Shown piece after piece: positions 34,256 to 42,640 of a stretch of DNA of 64,000 nt. The DNA comes from Paenibacillus sp. Soil766 (lineage in GTDB: Bacteria; Bacillota; Bacilli; Paenibacillales; NBRC-103111). The stretch lies in contig NZ_LMSJ01000034.1 in NCBI RefSeq assembly GCF_001428105.1, positions 130,832-194,831 on the forward strand, given 5' to 3'. Both the position numbers and the translations under genes were made by a program. A model generated the notes under the pieces. The model searched no databases and was not told the origin of the DNA. It saw only the letters and a program-made list of their open reading frames with translations. How positions within the stretch are numbered: the first letter of the stretch is position 1; every line of letters starts with the position of its first letter.

Positions 34256-35584
34256 ATGAAAACAACTTCACATATGGTAGAAAAAGAAATCGATGACAGA
34301 GCGGTGCTCGTCAGTTTGGTTACACAGAAGCAGAAGAAAAATGAGCTGTTGGCTGAACAATCGTTACAAGAACTTGTGCAGCTAGCAGAAACTGCTGGCG
34401 TACAGGTGTTAGAAACGATGACCCAGAACAAAGAAGCTAAAGATACCAAATGGTTTATTGGTAAAGGGAAAGTCGAAGAATTAAAGCTGATGTTAGAAGA
34501 GCTTGGTGGGAATACAGCCATTTTCGATCAGGAGCTGTCGGGGGCACAGGTTCGTAATTTGGAAGCAGCGCTCGATGTGAAAATTATTGATCGTACGCAG
34601 CTCATTCTGGATATTTTTGCTCAACGTGCCAAAACACGTGAAGGGATTATTCAGGTTGAATTAGCGCAACTAAGCTATCTCCTGCCTAGACTGTCGGGAC
34701 AAGGCAAAAACTTGTCGCGTTTAGGTGGCGGTATCGGAACCAGAGGACCAGGGGAATCGAAGCTTGAAACGGATCGTCGGCATATCCGCGGGCGAATTGA
34801 CGAGTTGAAAGCGCAGCTGGAGGAAGTGGTTCGTCACCGCACGCTGCATCGGGAACGTCGTAAGAAAAGTGGTGTATTCCAAGTTGCACTAGTGGGGTAT
34901 ACCAATGCTGGAAAGTCTACGTTATTGAAACAATTAACACAAGCAGACGTCTATATTGAGAATCAACTGTTCGCAACACTAGATCCGACATCACGGACAA
35001 TGGTATTGCCAAGTGGCAAGGAAATCGTTCTTACAGATACAGTAGGCTTTATTCAAAATCTACCCCATGATCTAGTCGCCTCATTCCGCGCTACCTTAGA
35101 AGAGGCCAATGAAGCAGATTTGATTTTGCATGTAGTTGATAGCGGTGCTGATATGCGCATTGAGCAAATGCGAGTTGTTGGTGAAGTATTAGAGCAGCTA
35201 GGCGCTCATCAGAAGGAACAGATAACGGTCTTCAATAAAATTGATCTTATCTCGCAAGAGGAATTAGAATTGCTGTCTGACCAAGGCGAGTTCATGAAGG
35301 TTAGTGCGTATAGGCCTGAAGATCTAGAACGACTTCGCAATACCATTGAGAATAAGCTAATGGGGGATAGCAAAGAGTTCCGTATTCCAGCCAATAAAGG
35401 GGATATTATCGCCCTCATGTATCGCATTGGTGAGGTACTGGAGACGGATGTGGATGGGGAAGACATGGTATTCAAGGTGAGAGTGAATAAGGATGATTAT
35501 GTGAAACAAGCATATTTGTTGGTTGATTATGATCAATCAGCTGTGAAGTCAGAGTTGGAAGAGAACGAGGGAGAGAGCAACTAA
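34256..35584 (+). CDS. hflX: Ribosome-associated GTPase HflX
   Basis: 442 residues. It splits stalled 70S ribosomes, in particular under heat stress. The N-terminal HflX domain ends in the conserved GIGTRGPGESKLETDRR segment, then a helical linker, then the G domain with G1 GYTNAGKST (214-222), G3 DTVGFIQ and G4 NKID. AAAGGAG lies 7 bases before the ATG. It corresponds to YnbA in B. subtilis, where ynbB-glnR-glnA follow in the same order as here. Confidence 0.95.
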   Translation: MKTTSHMVEKEIDDRAVLVSLVTQKQKKNELLAEQSLQELVQLAETAGVQVLETMTQNKEAKDTKWFIGKGKVEELKLMLEELGGNTAIFDQELSGAQVRNLEAALDVKIIDRTQLILDIFAQRAKTREGIIQVELAQLSYLLPRLSGQGKNLSRLGGGIGTRGPGESKLETDRRHIRGRIDELKAQLEEVVRHRTLHRERRKKSGVFQVALVGYTNAGKSTLLKQLTQADVYIENQLFATLDPTSRTMVLPSGKEIVLTDTVGFIQNLPHDLVASFRATLEEANEADLILHVVDSGADMRIEQMRVVGEVLEQLGAHQKEQITVFNKIDLISQEELELLSDQGEFMKVSAYRPEDLERLRNTIENKLMGDSKEFRIPANKGDIIALMYRIGEVLETDVDGEDMVFKVRVNKDDYVKQAYLLVDYDQSAVKSELEENEGESN

Positions 35585-35585
35585 G

Positions 35586-36836
35586 ATGCATTTCGGGGAA
35601 AAAGTAATGGACAGAATGGAAAGGGCGGAGCAGCGGGTAGAGAGCGCTTTTCGCCAGATCGAGAAAACCATCGACCTCAATCAATGGAAGGTGATTCGCG
35701 CCTTTCAGGAACATAAAGTAAGTGATTATCATTTTGCTTCTTCAACGGGGTATGGCTACAATGATCGAGGACGAGAAGTGCTTGACCTTGTTTATGCAGA
35801 TGCGATGGGAGCAGAAGCAGCGCTAGTTCGCCCACACTTTGTATCGGGGACTCACACCATCGGTACGGCTTTGTTTGGGGTGCTGCGTCCTGGTGAACAT
35901 CTACTTTACATCACAGGTAAGCCCTATGATACGTTGCACAAGGTCATTGGTAAGCCTGGCGACGGCACAGGCTCTCTGCAAGACTTCGGCATCGGCTACA
36001 GCGAGGTCGAGCTGCTTGAAGATGGGTCGCCAGATTGGGCGGCGATTACATCAGCCATACAGCCGAACACGAAGGTGATCGGCATCCAGCGTTCGCGCGG
36101 CTATTCGTGGCGGCCGTCGTTCACGACCCAGCAAATCGGTGAAATGGTCCGATTCGTGAAAGAGATCAACCCAGAGCTCATTGTCTTCGTGGACAATTGC
36201 TATGGTGAATTCACAGAGCCGCAGGAGCCGACGCAGGTTGGCGTCGATCTGATGGCCGGCTCGCTGATCAAGAATCCCGGCGGCGGCATCGCCCCTTCGG
36301 GCGGCTATATCGCCGGGCGACGCGACCTCGTGGAGCTCGCCGCTTACAGATTGACCGCCCCCGGCATTGGGGGCGAGGTCGGAGCCATGCTCGGTGCGAC
36401 GCGAGCGATGTTTCAAGGGCTATTCCTTGCCCCGCATTTGGTGGGGCAAGCAGTCAAGGGCTCGGTCTTCGCGGCAGCGATATTCGAAGACCTCGGTTTC
36501 GTCAGCTCTCCGCGCTGGGATGCACAGCGAACGGACTTAATTCAAGCAATCCGCTTCACCTCGGCGGAGCATTTGATTACGTTCGTGCAAGGCATTCAGA
36601 AGGCGTCTGCTGTCGATTCGCATGTCGTACCTGAGCCTTGGGATATGCCTGGCTATGAGCATCCTGTTATCATGGCAGCAGGGACGTTCATTCAAGGCGG
36701 CAGCTTAGAGCTGTCTGCCGATGCACCAATTCGTGAGCCCTATATCGCTTATATGCAAGGCGGCTTGACCTACTCACATTGCAAGTTAGGTGTACTAACT
36801 GCGATCCAACATATGGAAGACAAGGGATTGTTATGA
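35586..36836 (+). CDS. ynbB: Methionine gamma-lyase family PLP protein (YnbB, 'aluminium resistance protein')
   Basis: 416 residues, one base after the hflX stop. A PLP-dependent fold type I enzyme with SGTHTIGTALFG near 85-97, the phosphate-binding region and the 'GSLIKNPGGGIAPSGGYIAGR' lysine site (Lys in SLIKNPGG). The family is named for aluminium resistance or as cystathionine/methionine lyase-like, but its reaction is unproven. Its position between hflX and glnR is conserved in Bacilli. GAGGGAG lies upstream inside hflX, supporting coupling. Confidence 0.9.
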   Translation: MHFGEKVMDRMERAEQRVESAFRQIEKTIDLNQWKVIRAFQEHKVSDYHFASSTGYGYNDRGREVLDLVYADAMGAEAALVRPHFVSGTHTIGTALFGVLRPGEHLLYITGKPYDTLHKVIGKPGDGTGSLQDFGIGYSEVELLEDGSPDWAAITSAIQPNTKVIGIQRSRGYSWRPSFTTQQIGEMVRFVKEINPELIVFVDNCYGEFTEPQEPTQVGVDLMAGSLIKNPGGGIAPSGGYIAGRRDLVELAAYRLTAPGIGGEVGAMLGATRAMFQGLFLAPHLVGQAVKGSVFAAAIFEDLGFVSSPRWDAQRTDLIQAIRFTSAEHLITFVQGIQKASAVDSHVVPEPWDMPGYEHPVIMAAGTFIQGGSLELSADAPIREPYIAYMQGGLTYSHCKLGVLTAIQHMEDKGLL

Positions 36837-36846
36837 AAATTTAAAC

Positions 36847-36863
36847 TGTGAACAAACCTGACA
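36847..36863. promoter_or_regulatory. GlnR/TnrA operator upstream of glnRA
   Basis: TGTGA-N7-TGACA exactly fits the consensus TGTnAN7TnACA. It lies just upstream of and adjoining the -35 element (36868), as in the glnRA autoregulatory region of Bacillus. Confidence 0.88.
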
Positions 36864-36867
36864 CTCC

Positions 36868-36896
36868 TTGACACGTTTTTGTTAGAAAGGTACAAT
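36868..36896 (+). promoter_or_regulatory. Sigma-A promoter of glnRA
   Basis: Consensus TTGACA (36868-36873), 17-base spacer and TACAAT (36891-36896). Confidence 0.85.
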
Positions 36897-36931
36897 GAGA
36901 ATGAGGTACTTACTGACCAGGAGTGATTAGC

Positions 36932-37342
36932 ATGAGTGATGAAATACGTAGGAATATGGCGTTATTCCCCATAGGGATCGTCATGAAGCTGACAGATTTA
37001 ACAGCACGACAAATTCGTTACTATGAGCAACATGAATTAATCATCCCAGCTCGAACCGCTGGTAATCAAAGGCTCTATTCGTTTAATGACGTAGAACGTC
37101 TTCTTGAGATTAAAGATTTGATTGAAAAAGGTGTGAACATTGCGGGTATCAAGCAAGTTCTTATCCCTGTGGATAAGGACTCCGATGATGCAACGATTCT
37201 AAACGAGCACACCGAAGTGAAACGGAAAGAATTAACCGACTCCCAATTGCACAAAATGCTGAAGCAACAATTGATTGGCGGAGGCAAACGCCCGGATCAG
37301 GTTTCCTTGATTCAAGGACAGTTGTCCCGATTTTACAAGTAA
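36932..37342 (+). CDS. glnR: Nitrogen regulator GlnR (MerR family)
   Basis: 136 residues from the ATG at 36932, chosen for AGGAG 8 bases upstream; a GTG at 36923 overlaps that site. The winged helix-turn-helix (about 12-75) has the MerR signature LTARQIRYYEQHELI. The C-terminal tail senses feedback-inhibited glutamine synthetase in relatives. It represses glnRA when glutamine is plentiful, consistent with the operator at 36847-36863. glnA follows after 45 bases. Confidence 0.95.
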   Translation: MSDEIRRNMALFPIGIVMKLTDLTARQIRYYEQHELIIPARTAGNQRLYSFNDVERLLEIKDLIEKGVNIAGIKQVLIPVDKDSDDATILNEHTEVKRKELTDSQLHKMLKQQLIGGGKRPDQVSLIQGQLSRFYK

Positions 37343-37387
37343 AATCGGTTGTTTTAATCGCTTAACATTTGAGAGGAGAATGCACAC

Positions 37388-38728
37388 GTGAGCTACAACA
37401 ATAACTATTCCAAAGATGATATTCTTCGCATTGCCAAAGCTGAAAACGTTCGCTTTATCCGTTTGCAATTCACAGACTTGATGGGAAGTATTAAGAACGT
37501 TGAAATTCCTTTAAGCCAACTTGAGAAAGCGCTTGATAATAAAATGATGTTCGATGGATCTTCCATCGAAGGGTATGTGCGTATTGAAGAATCGGATATG
37601 TATTTATATCCCGATTTAGATACATGGGTTATTTTCCCATGGGTTACTGAAAGCAAAGTCGCTCGATTGATCTGCGATATCTATATGCCAGACGGTACGC
37701 CATTCCCTGGAGATCCACGTGCCATTTTGAAAAATGCGTTGAAACAAGCAGAAGAAATGGGTTACACAGCTATGAACGTTGGACCTGAGCCAGAATTCTT
37801 CTTGTTCAAAACAGATGACAAAGGCAACCCAACAACGGAATTGAATGACCAAGGTGGTTATTTCGATTTGGCACCAATGGATCTTGGGGAAAACTGTCGT
37901 CGTGATATCGTGTTAACACTGGAAGAAATGGGCTTCGAAATTGAAGCTTCCCACCATGAAGTAGCGCCAGGTCAGCACGAAATCGACTTTAAATATGCGG
38001 ATGCGATTAAAGCAGCTGACCAAATTCAAACCTTTAAACTCGTTGTTAAAACAGTAGCTAGACAGCATGGTTTGCACGCAACATTTATGCCGAAACCTTT
38101 GTTCGGAATGAATGGTTCTGGTATGCACTGTCACCAATCCCTGTTCAAGGGTGAGACGAATGCCTTCTACGATGAGAGCGACAAATTAGGCTTGAGTACG
38201 GTTGCAAGACAATATATGGCTGGTGTACTTCGTCATGCGCGTTCTTTTGCTGCAATTACGAATCCAACTGTTAACTCATACAAACGTCTAGTTCCTGGTT
38301 ACGAAGCCCCTTGCTATGTGGCTTGGTCTGCTAGTAACCGTAGCCCGATGATTCGGATTCCAGCTTCCCGCGGTCTAAGTACACGTGTTGAAGTTCGTAA
38401 CCCGGATCCAGCTGCAAATCCTTACCTCGCACTTGCTGTCATGCTGGCAGCTGGTTTGGATGGCATTAAGAACAAAATGCAGCTTCCTCCGCCAACAGAT
38501 CGCAACATTTATGTGATGACGGAAGAAGAGCGTGAAGCGGAAGGCATTCCTAGCTTGCCTCTAAACTTGAAACAAGCATTAGACGAGTTGCTTCGTGATG
38601 ATGTCGTTTGCGACACACTTGGTGAGCATGCTCTAGCGCATTTCTATGAGTTGAAAGAAATTGAGTGGGACATGTATAGAACGCAAGTTCACCAATGGGA
38701 AAGAGATCAATATCTATCCCTATACTAA
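37388..38728 (+). CDS. glnA: Glutamine synthetase, type I-alpha
   Basis: 446 residues with a GTG start, after GAGAGGAG with about 9-base spacing. Length near 445 and absence of the adenylylation site insert place it in the feedback-inhibited GSI-alpha group. Signatures are MFDGSSIEGY, GPEPEFFLF, ASHHEVAPGQHEID and NPTVNSYKRLVPGYEAP. It makes glutamine from glutamate, ammonia and ATP, and also controls GlnR and TnrA activity by complex formation in Bacilli. A strong terminator ends the operon. Confidence 0.97.
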   Translation: MSYNNNYSKDDILRIAKAENVRFIRLQFTDLMGSIKNVEIPLSQLEKALDNKMMFDGSSIEGYVRIEESDMYLYPDLDTWVIFPWVTESKVARLICDIYMPDGTPFPGDPRAILKNALKQAEEMGYTAMNVGPEPEFFLFKTDDKGNPTTELNDQGGYFDLAPMDLGENCRRDIVLTLEEMGFEIEASHHEVAPGQHEIDFKYADAIKAADQIQTFKLVVKTVARQHGLHATFMPKPLFGMNGSGMHCHQSLFKGETNAFYDESDKLGLSTVARQYMAGVLRHARSFAAITNPTVNSYKRLVPGYEAPCYVAWSASNRSPMIRIPASRGLSTRVEVRNPDPAANPYLALAVMLAAGLDGIKNKMQLPPPTDRNIYVMTEEEREAEGIPSLPLNLKQALDELLRDDVVCDTLGEHALAHFYELKEIEWDMYRTQVHQWERDQYLSLY

Positions 38729-38736
38729 AATGGTCG

Positions 38737-38775
38737 AAACCCTCGACGCTCTAAGCGTTGAGGGTTTTCTTTGTT
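38737..38775 (+). terminator. Rho-independent terminator after glnA
   Basis: AAACCCTCGACGCT pairs with AGCGTTGAGGGTTT (one G-U) around CTA, followed by TTCTTTG. Confidence 0.88.
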
Positions 38776-38860
38776 TGTTAAATGAGGCTTAGATTACTTC
38801 GTTGCCAACCTCTAATTGGGTATTGTATGATAAGAAAAGAAGGACAACTAGATACTTAAC

Positions 38861-38899
38861 GCCCGTCAGTCTCGCATAGAATGAACTGATGGGCTTTTT
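38861..38899 (+). terminator. Terminator-like hairpin in the leader of the M29 aminopeptidase gene
   Basis: GCCCGTCAGT and ACTGATGGGC form a 10-bp stem (one G-U) with a 14-base loop and TTTTTA after it. It lies only about 25 bases before the aminopeptidase start, downstream of a possible promoter (TTGCCA 38802, TATGAT 38826, 18-base spacer), so it may be an attenuator rather than an end. Confidence 0.65.
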
Positions 38900-38923
38900 A
38901 ACGCGAAGGAGACTAATTGAACT

Positions 38924-40162
38924 ATGGATAATTTCAATCGAAATTTAGAGAAGTATGCAGAGCTAGTGATTCGAATCGGGGTTAACTTGTATAGAGGTCA
39001 AGATCTGTTGGTGGAAGCTCCCATTGAAACATTGGATTTAACGAGATTAATCGTTCAGAAAGCGTATGAGGCTGGTGCTAATTTTGTCCATGTGCATTGG
39101 CAGGATGATGTGGTTACTCGAAATAAATTTGATTACGCATCCGAAGATTCAATGGATTACTATCCGGAGTGGTACACGACGATGCTCGAACGTTTTGTTG
39201 AAAACGGAGGAGCCTTATTAAACATTAAAGTACCGAATCCGAATCTATACGATGGTGTTGATGCCAGCTTAATTTCTCGGGCATCGAAAGCCGCTTCAAC
39301 AGCAAGAGCCAAATATCAGCATTATGTACGAACAGGTGAGTTCAGCTGGTGTTTAATTAAAGCTCCTACAGAAGCTTGGGCTTCAATTGTGTATGCGGAT
39401 CTGCCAGAGGAGCAGCGAATTCCTGCGATGTGGGATGCGATTTTCCAAATCAATCGTGTTTATGAAGAGAACCCTGTAGAAGCTTGGCAGTCTCATTTGG
39501 ATGCGTTGAAGGCCACGCATAGCTTATTGAACGCAAGAAGCTATAAAGCTCTGCGTTATCGAGCAACTGGTACGGATTTACGTGTGGAGCTGCCGGAAGG
39601 ACATATTTGGCTAGGTGGAGATAATGAGAACGCTCGCGGTATCCGCTATGTAGCAAATATGCCGACGGAAGAAGTATTCACCATACCCAACCGAACAGGT
39701 GTTAGTGGTAAGGTAGCGAGTACAATGCCTTTGAATATAAATGGTGCCTTAGTGGATCGGTTTACCTTTACGTTCGAAGCGGGCAAGGTTGTTGACTTCC
39801 AGGCGGAGGTTGGTTATGACCATTTGGCACGTTTACTGGATATGGATGAAGGGGCGCGTTATTTAGGTGAGGTTGCACTCGTACCGTTTGACTCTCCGAT
39901 TTCTAATTTAAATCGTATTTTCTACAATACGGGAATTGATGAGAATGCTTCCTGTCATTTAGCGTTAGGAAGCTGCTATCCAATTAATTTGAAGGAGGGT
40001 ACCAAGTTATCGAATGCAGAATTGAAGGCTCGGGGAGGGAATAGCTCCTTGATTCATGTGGACTTCATGATTGGTTCTGCGGAGCTTGAAATCGATGGAG
40101 AACTAGCTGATGGGTCAATTGAACCGATCTTTCGTGCGGGGAACTGGGTATTGACGTTTTAA
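38924..40162 (+). CDS. M29 family metalloaminopeptidase (AmpS type)
   Basis: 412 residues, the usual length of the M29 family. These cytoplasmic cobalt/zinc enzymes release N-terminal residues from peptides. Typical segments are the ENARGIRYVANMPTEEVFTIPNR region with the metal-binding Glu, 'DEGARYLGEVALVP' and 'NENASCHLALGSCYP' (family form: N-A-S-x-H-x-A-x-G), then the closing HVDFMIGS with His and Asp ligands. AAGGAG lies 12 bases before the ATG, a long spacing; no better start is visible. A strong terminator separates it from lexA. Confidence 0.93.
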   Translation: MDNFNRNLEKYAELVIRIGVNLYRGQDLLVEAPIETLDLTRLIVQKAYEAGANFVHVHWQDDVVTRNKFDYASEDSMDYYPEWYTTMLERFVENGGALLNIKVPNPNLYDGVDASLISRASKAASTARAKYQHYVRTGEFSWCLIKAPTEAWASIVYADLPEEQRIPAMWDAIFQINRVYEENPVEAWQSHLDALKATHSLLNARSYKALRYRATGTDLRVELPEGHIWLGGDNENARGIRYVANMPTEEVFTIPNRTGVSGKVASTMPLNINGALVDRFTFTFEAGKVVDFQAEVGYDHLARLLDMDEGARYLGEVALVPFDSPISNLNRIFYNTGIDENASCHLALGSCYPINLKEGTKLSNAELKARGGNSSLIHVDFMIGSAELEIDGELADGSIEPIFRAGNWVLTF

Positions 40163-40168
40163 ATGAGT

Positions 40169-40215
40169 AAAAGCAAGGCTCTCAATTGTGAATTTACTTT
40201 GAGAGCCTTGCTTTT
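40169..40215. terminator. Bidirectional rho-independent terminator between aminopeptidase and lexA
   Basis: Perfect 17-bp stem: AAAAGCAAGGCTCTCAA with TTGAGAGCCTTGCTTTT around 13 bases; A/T tracts make it work from both sides. Confidence 0.93.
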
Positions 40216-40232
40216 ATTGTTATCTGCCGAAC

Positions 40233-40850
40233 TTACATATCCCGGAACAAGCCAATGACACGTCCAAGAATCGTTACATTCTTCAATAGAATGGGTTGTA
40301 AAGCGGAGTTCTCTGGTTGAAGGCGAATATGATCCTTCTCCTTATAGAAACGCTTAACAGTAGCTTCATCATCTTCCGTCATCGCGACAACGATATCTCC
40401 GTTATTCGCTGTTTGTTGTTGTTTAACGATTACATAGTCGCCATTATGAATGCCAGCTTCAATCATACTGTCTCCCATAATGCTCAGCATGAACACGTTG
40501 TTGTCACCAACCATACTCGAAGGAAGTGGGAAGTAATCTTCGATATTCTCAGTGGCTGTAATAGGAACACCAGCCGTTACTTTACCAACAAGGGGAACAC
40601 GAGCAACGGAGACAGCGAATTGAGATTCGGCACCATCAAGCCCTAGAATTTCAATTGCACGCGGTTTGGTAGGATCTCGACGAATCATGCCTTTTTTCTC
40701 AAGACGTTCCAAATGGCCATGTACGGTAGAACTGGAGGCTAGTCCAACAGCTTCGCCGATTTCTCTAACGGATGGTGGGTAACCCTTATCTTTCACTTCG
40801 TTCTTAATGAATTCCATGATTGCTTGTTGACGCTGCGAAATTTTACTCAT
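40233..40850 (-). CDS. lexA: SOS repressor LexA
   Basis: 205 residues. The N-terminal winged helix (1-65) has PSVREIGEAVGLASSSTVHGH. The self-cleavage site is Ala93-Gly94 (TAGVP), with catalytic Ser128 (GDSM) and Lys166 (TVKRF), so it should be inactivated through RecA after DNA damage. GGAGTGATATCTT precedes the ATG on the minus strand. It is divergent from yneA, and the shared region carries four LexA boxes, one between the -35 and -10 of its own promoter. Confidence 0.97.
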   Translation of the reverse strand: MSKISQRQQAIMEFIKNEVKDKGYPPSVREIGEAVGLASSSTVHGHLERLEKKGMIRRDPTKPRAIEILGLDGAESQFAVSVARVPLVGKVTAGVPITATENIEDYFPLPSSMVGDNNVFMLSIMGDSMIEAGIHNGDYVIVKQQQTANNGDIVVAMTEDDEATVKRFYKEKDHIRLQPENSALQPILLKNVTILGRVIGLFRDM

Positions 40851-40885
40851 AAGATATCACTCCAATACTGGGAATCATTACCCAA

Positions 40886-40891
40886 AGTATA
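40886..40891 (-). promoter_or_regulatory. -10 element of the lexA promoter (minus strand)
   Basis: TATACT on the minus strand; a poor -35 (TTGTAC) lies 17 bases upstream, with LexA box 1 filling the spacer. Confidence 0.5.
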
Positions 40892-40895
40892 ACAT

Positions 40896-40909
40896 AGAAC
40901 CCGAGTTCG
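40896..40909. promoter_or_regulatory. LexA box 1
   Basis: AGAACCCGAGTTCG fits CGAACnnnnGTTCG with one mismatch. It lies in the lexA promoter spacer. Confidence 0.85.
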
Positions 40910-40911
40910 TA

Positions 40912-40925
40912 CAAACATAAGTTCG
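40912..40925. promoter_or_regulatory. LexA box 2
   Basis: CAAACATAAGTTCG fits the consensus with one mismatch; it begins 2 bases after box 1. Confidence 0.82.
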
Positions 40926-40933
40926 AGAAATGG

Positions 40934-40961
40934 TTGACTCAAACATGTGTTCGTGTTATTC
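40934..40961 (+). promoter_or_regulatory. Predicted yneA promoter
   Basis: TTGACT (40934-40939) and TATTCT (40956-40961), 16-base spacer. LexA box 3 occupies the spacer, so LexA should block polymerase. Confidence 0.6.
40940..40953. promoter_or_regulatory. LexA box 3
   Basis: CAAACATGTGTTCG, one mismatch to CGAACnnnnGTTCG, within the yneA promoter. Confidence 0.87.
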
Positions 40962-40968
40962 TAATAAC

Positions 40969-40982
40969 AGAACAAATGTTTG
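40969..40982. promoter_or_regulatory. LexA box 4
   Basis: AGAACAAATGTTTG, two mismatches to the consensus, near the yneA transcript start and ribosome site. Confidence 0.65.
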
Positions 40983-40994
40983 GGGGATGATTTT

Positions 40995-41396
40995 ATGTAT
41001 ATGGCTTATTCACAATCGAATGGAAGAACAACACTTCAAGGTACTGCTCATGCATCCAAAGGGATGACAATTAAACGGGGTTATGCGAAACTACTACTTC
41101 GTTTCTTAGTGATAGCAGTAATTCTTGGGACTGTGTTTTCGTTCGGTGCGATCGTACAAGCCTATGCAGGTGAGGGTACTGTTACCGTAACTACACCGAT
41201 CAATTCCGCACAACCATCAGCGAAAGCTACCCAACACGAGAAGATTGTTATTCAAAGTGGTGATACGCTTTGGGGGATCGCAGAAGCTCACAAAAAGAAA
41301 GGTGAGAACTCACGTTCTTATATCGAGAGATTGAAAGCTTTTAATCACTTATCGAACAGTTCCTTGCAAGAAGGGCAAGTTCTATTACTACCTTAA
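40995..41396 (+). CDS. yneA: SOS-induced cell division suppressor YneA-like LysM protein
   Basis: 133 residues from the ATG at 40995, 8 bases after GGGGGA. One membrane helix (about 28-50) and a C-terminal LysM domain (about 83-133: VIQSGDTLWGIAEAHKKK ... LQEGQVLLLP) give the layout of Bacillus YneA, which delays division during DNA damage. The identification rests mainly on position: divergent from lexA and behind LexA boxes 3 and 4. A hairpin terminator-like element follows before ynzC. Confidence 0.88.
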   Translation: MYMAYSQSNGRTTLQGTAHASKGMTIKRGYAKLLLRFLVIAVILGTVFSFGAIVQAYAGEGTVTVTTPINSAQPSAKATQHEKIVIQSGDTLWGIAEAHKKKGENSRSYIERLKAFNHLSNSSLQEGQVLLLP

Positions 41397-41433
41397 TGAG
41401 CTAATTAATAGTTCACGATATAGACGTTAGTTC

Positions 41434-41464
41434 GAGACATAGCCGTCTGTTGCTATGTCTCTTT
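41434..41464 (+). terminator. Probable terminator after yneA
   Basis: GAGACATAGC and GCTATGTCTC form a perfect 10-bp stem around an 8-base loop; only TTT follows, so strength is uncertain. Confidence 0.65.
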
Positions 41465-41540
41465 GCGTCGTTTCCTTGACAATCCTAATCAGTGATGGCA
41501 AAGTAGTACTCATATTGAAATTTTGACTGGGAGGATTACA

Positions 41541-41726
41541 ATGAGTGACAGCATGGATAAGACGATTGAGCGAATCAATGAATTAGCTCGAAAGGCGAAG
41601 ACAGTTGGCTTAACGGATGCGGAGATCGATGAGCGAAATGAGCTAAGGAAAATCTATATTAATGCATTCAGGGGTAACCTGAAGGTCCAGCTAGATTCCA
41701 TTAAGTTTACTGACGAAGAGAAATAA
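41541..41726 (+). CDS. ynzC: DUF896 family protein YnzC
   Basis: 61 residues from the ATG at 41541 (GGGAGG 6 bases before). It is a short two-helix protein with the family pattern IERINELARKAK ... LTDAEIDERNELRKIYI. In B. subtilis ynzC is the last gene of the SOS operon yneA-yneB-ynzC; here the resolvase-like yneB is absent and a hairpin separates it from yneA, although a TTGACA at 41476 could give it a separate promoter. The function is unknown. Confidence 0.88.
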   Translation: MSDSMDKTIERINELARKAKTVGLTDAEIDERNELRKIYINAFRGNLKVQLDSIKFTDEEK

Positions 41727-41764
41727 GACTACTACAATAGATACTACATTCAAAGGGGAAATGA

Positions 41765-42562
41765 ATGATGACATTGAAAGCTGTGTTATTTGATTTGGAT
41801 GATACTTTGTTATGGGATGATCGTAGTGTGGAGGAAGCTTTTGCTGCAACATGTGCAGAAGCAGCGAAGCACGTCAATGGATTGAATCCAGAGGAATTAG
41901 AAGCATCTGTTCGTAAAGAAGCAAGAAGTTTATATGAATCCTTCGAGACGTTCCCATTTACCAAAATGATTGGGATTAACCCGTTTGAAGGACTATGGGC
42001 TAATTTCACACAAGGTGAGGACGAAAACTTCCGCAAATTAGAGAAGCTAGCACCTGGCTATCGCACAGAATCATGGACTAGAGGGCTTGCAGGACTTGGA
42101 ATTGAAGATCGTGAGTTAGGGTACAAGCTAGGTGAACTATTTGCAGCCGAACGCCGTAGTCGTCCCTATGTATATGAAGAAACCTTCCGTGTATTAGATG
42201 CGTTGAAAGGGAATTACAAGCTTCTTCTTTTAACAAATGGTTCACCTGATTTACAAAAAGAGAAATTAGCAGGGGTTCCTGAGATTGCTTCATACTTTGA
42301 TCATATCGTGATTTCAGGTGAGTTTGGGCAAGGGAAGCCAGCAGCAGCCATCTTCCATTATGCTTTGGGTCTTCTTGAGATTAATGCGGAGGAAGGCATT
42401 ATGATCGGGGACAAACTGACGACAGATATTCTAGGGTCAGGAAGCATTGGAATGCGCAATATTTGGATTAATCATCATGGGCTTCAAAGTGGTGATGAGA
42501 TCGTACCTGCTTATGAAGTGGCGCGTCTTCAGGATATTTTACCGATCATCGATAACGGTTAA
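41765..42562 (+). CDS. HAD family hydrolase
   Basis: 265 residues (an ATG three bases later is equally possible; AAGGGG lies 6-9 bases before). The HAD motifs are present: I DLDDTLLWDD with the nucleophile Asp, II LLTNG, III Lys in GQGKP, IV GDKLTTD. A helical cap lies after motif I. The set fits the haloacid-dehalogenase-like phosphatases acting on nucleotides or phosphosugars (YjjG/YsaA-like), but the substrate is not predictable. It follows ynzC by 38 bases. Confidence 0.9.
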   Translation: MMTLKAVLFDLDDTLLWDDRSVEEAFAATCAEAAKHVNGLNPEELEASVRKEARSLYESFETFPFTKMIGINPFEGLWANFTQGEDENFRKLEKLAPGYRTESWTRGLAGLGIEDRELGYKLGELFAAERRSRPYVYEETFRVLDALKGNYKLLLLTNGSPDLQKEKLAGVPEIASYFDHIVISGEFGQGKPAAAIFHYALGLLEINAEEGIMIGDKLTTDILGSGSIGMRNIWINHHGLQSGDEIVPAYEVARLQDILPIIDNG

Positions 42563-42573
42563 TTTCGTGTAGA

Positions 42574-42630
42574 AATAAAGCCCAACAGCTACTTAAGACA
42601 CAATGGTCTGAAGTGCTATTGGGCTTTATT
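42574..42630. terminator. Bidirectional rho-independent terminator
   Basis: AATAAAGCCCAA pairs with TTGGGCTTTATT, with further inner pairing (AGC.ACTT.AGAC with GTCT.AAGT.GCT). It separates the HAD gene from the convergent mtnD. Confidence 0.85.
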
Positions 42631-42640
42631 ATGTTGCATT

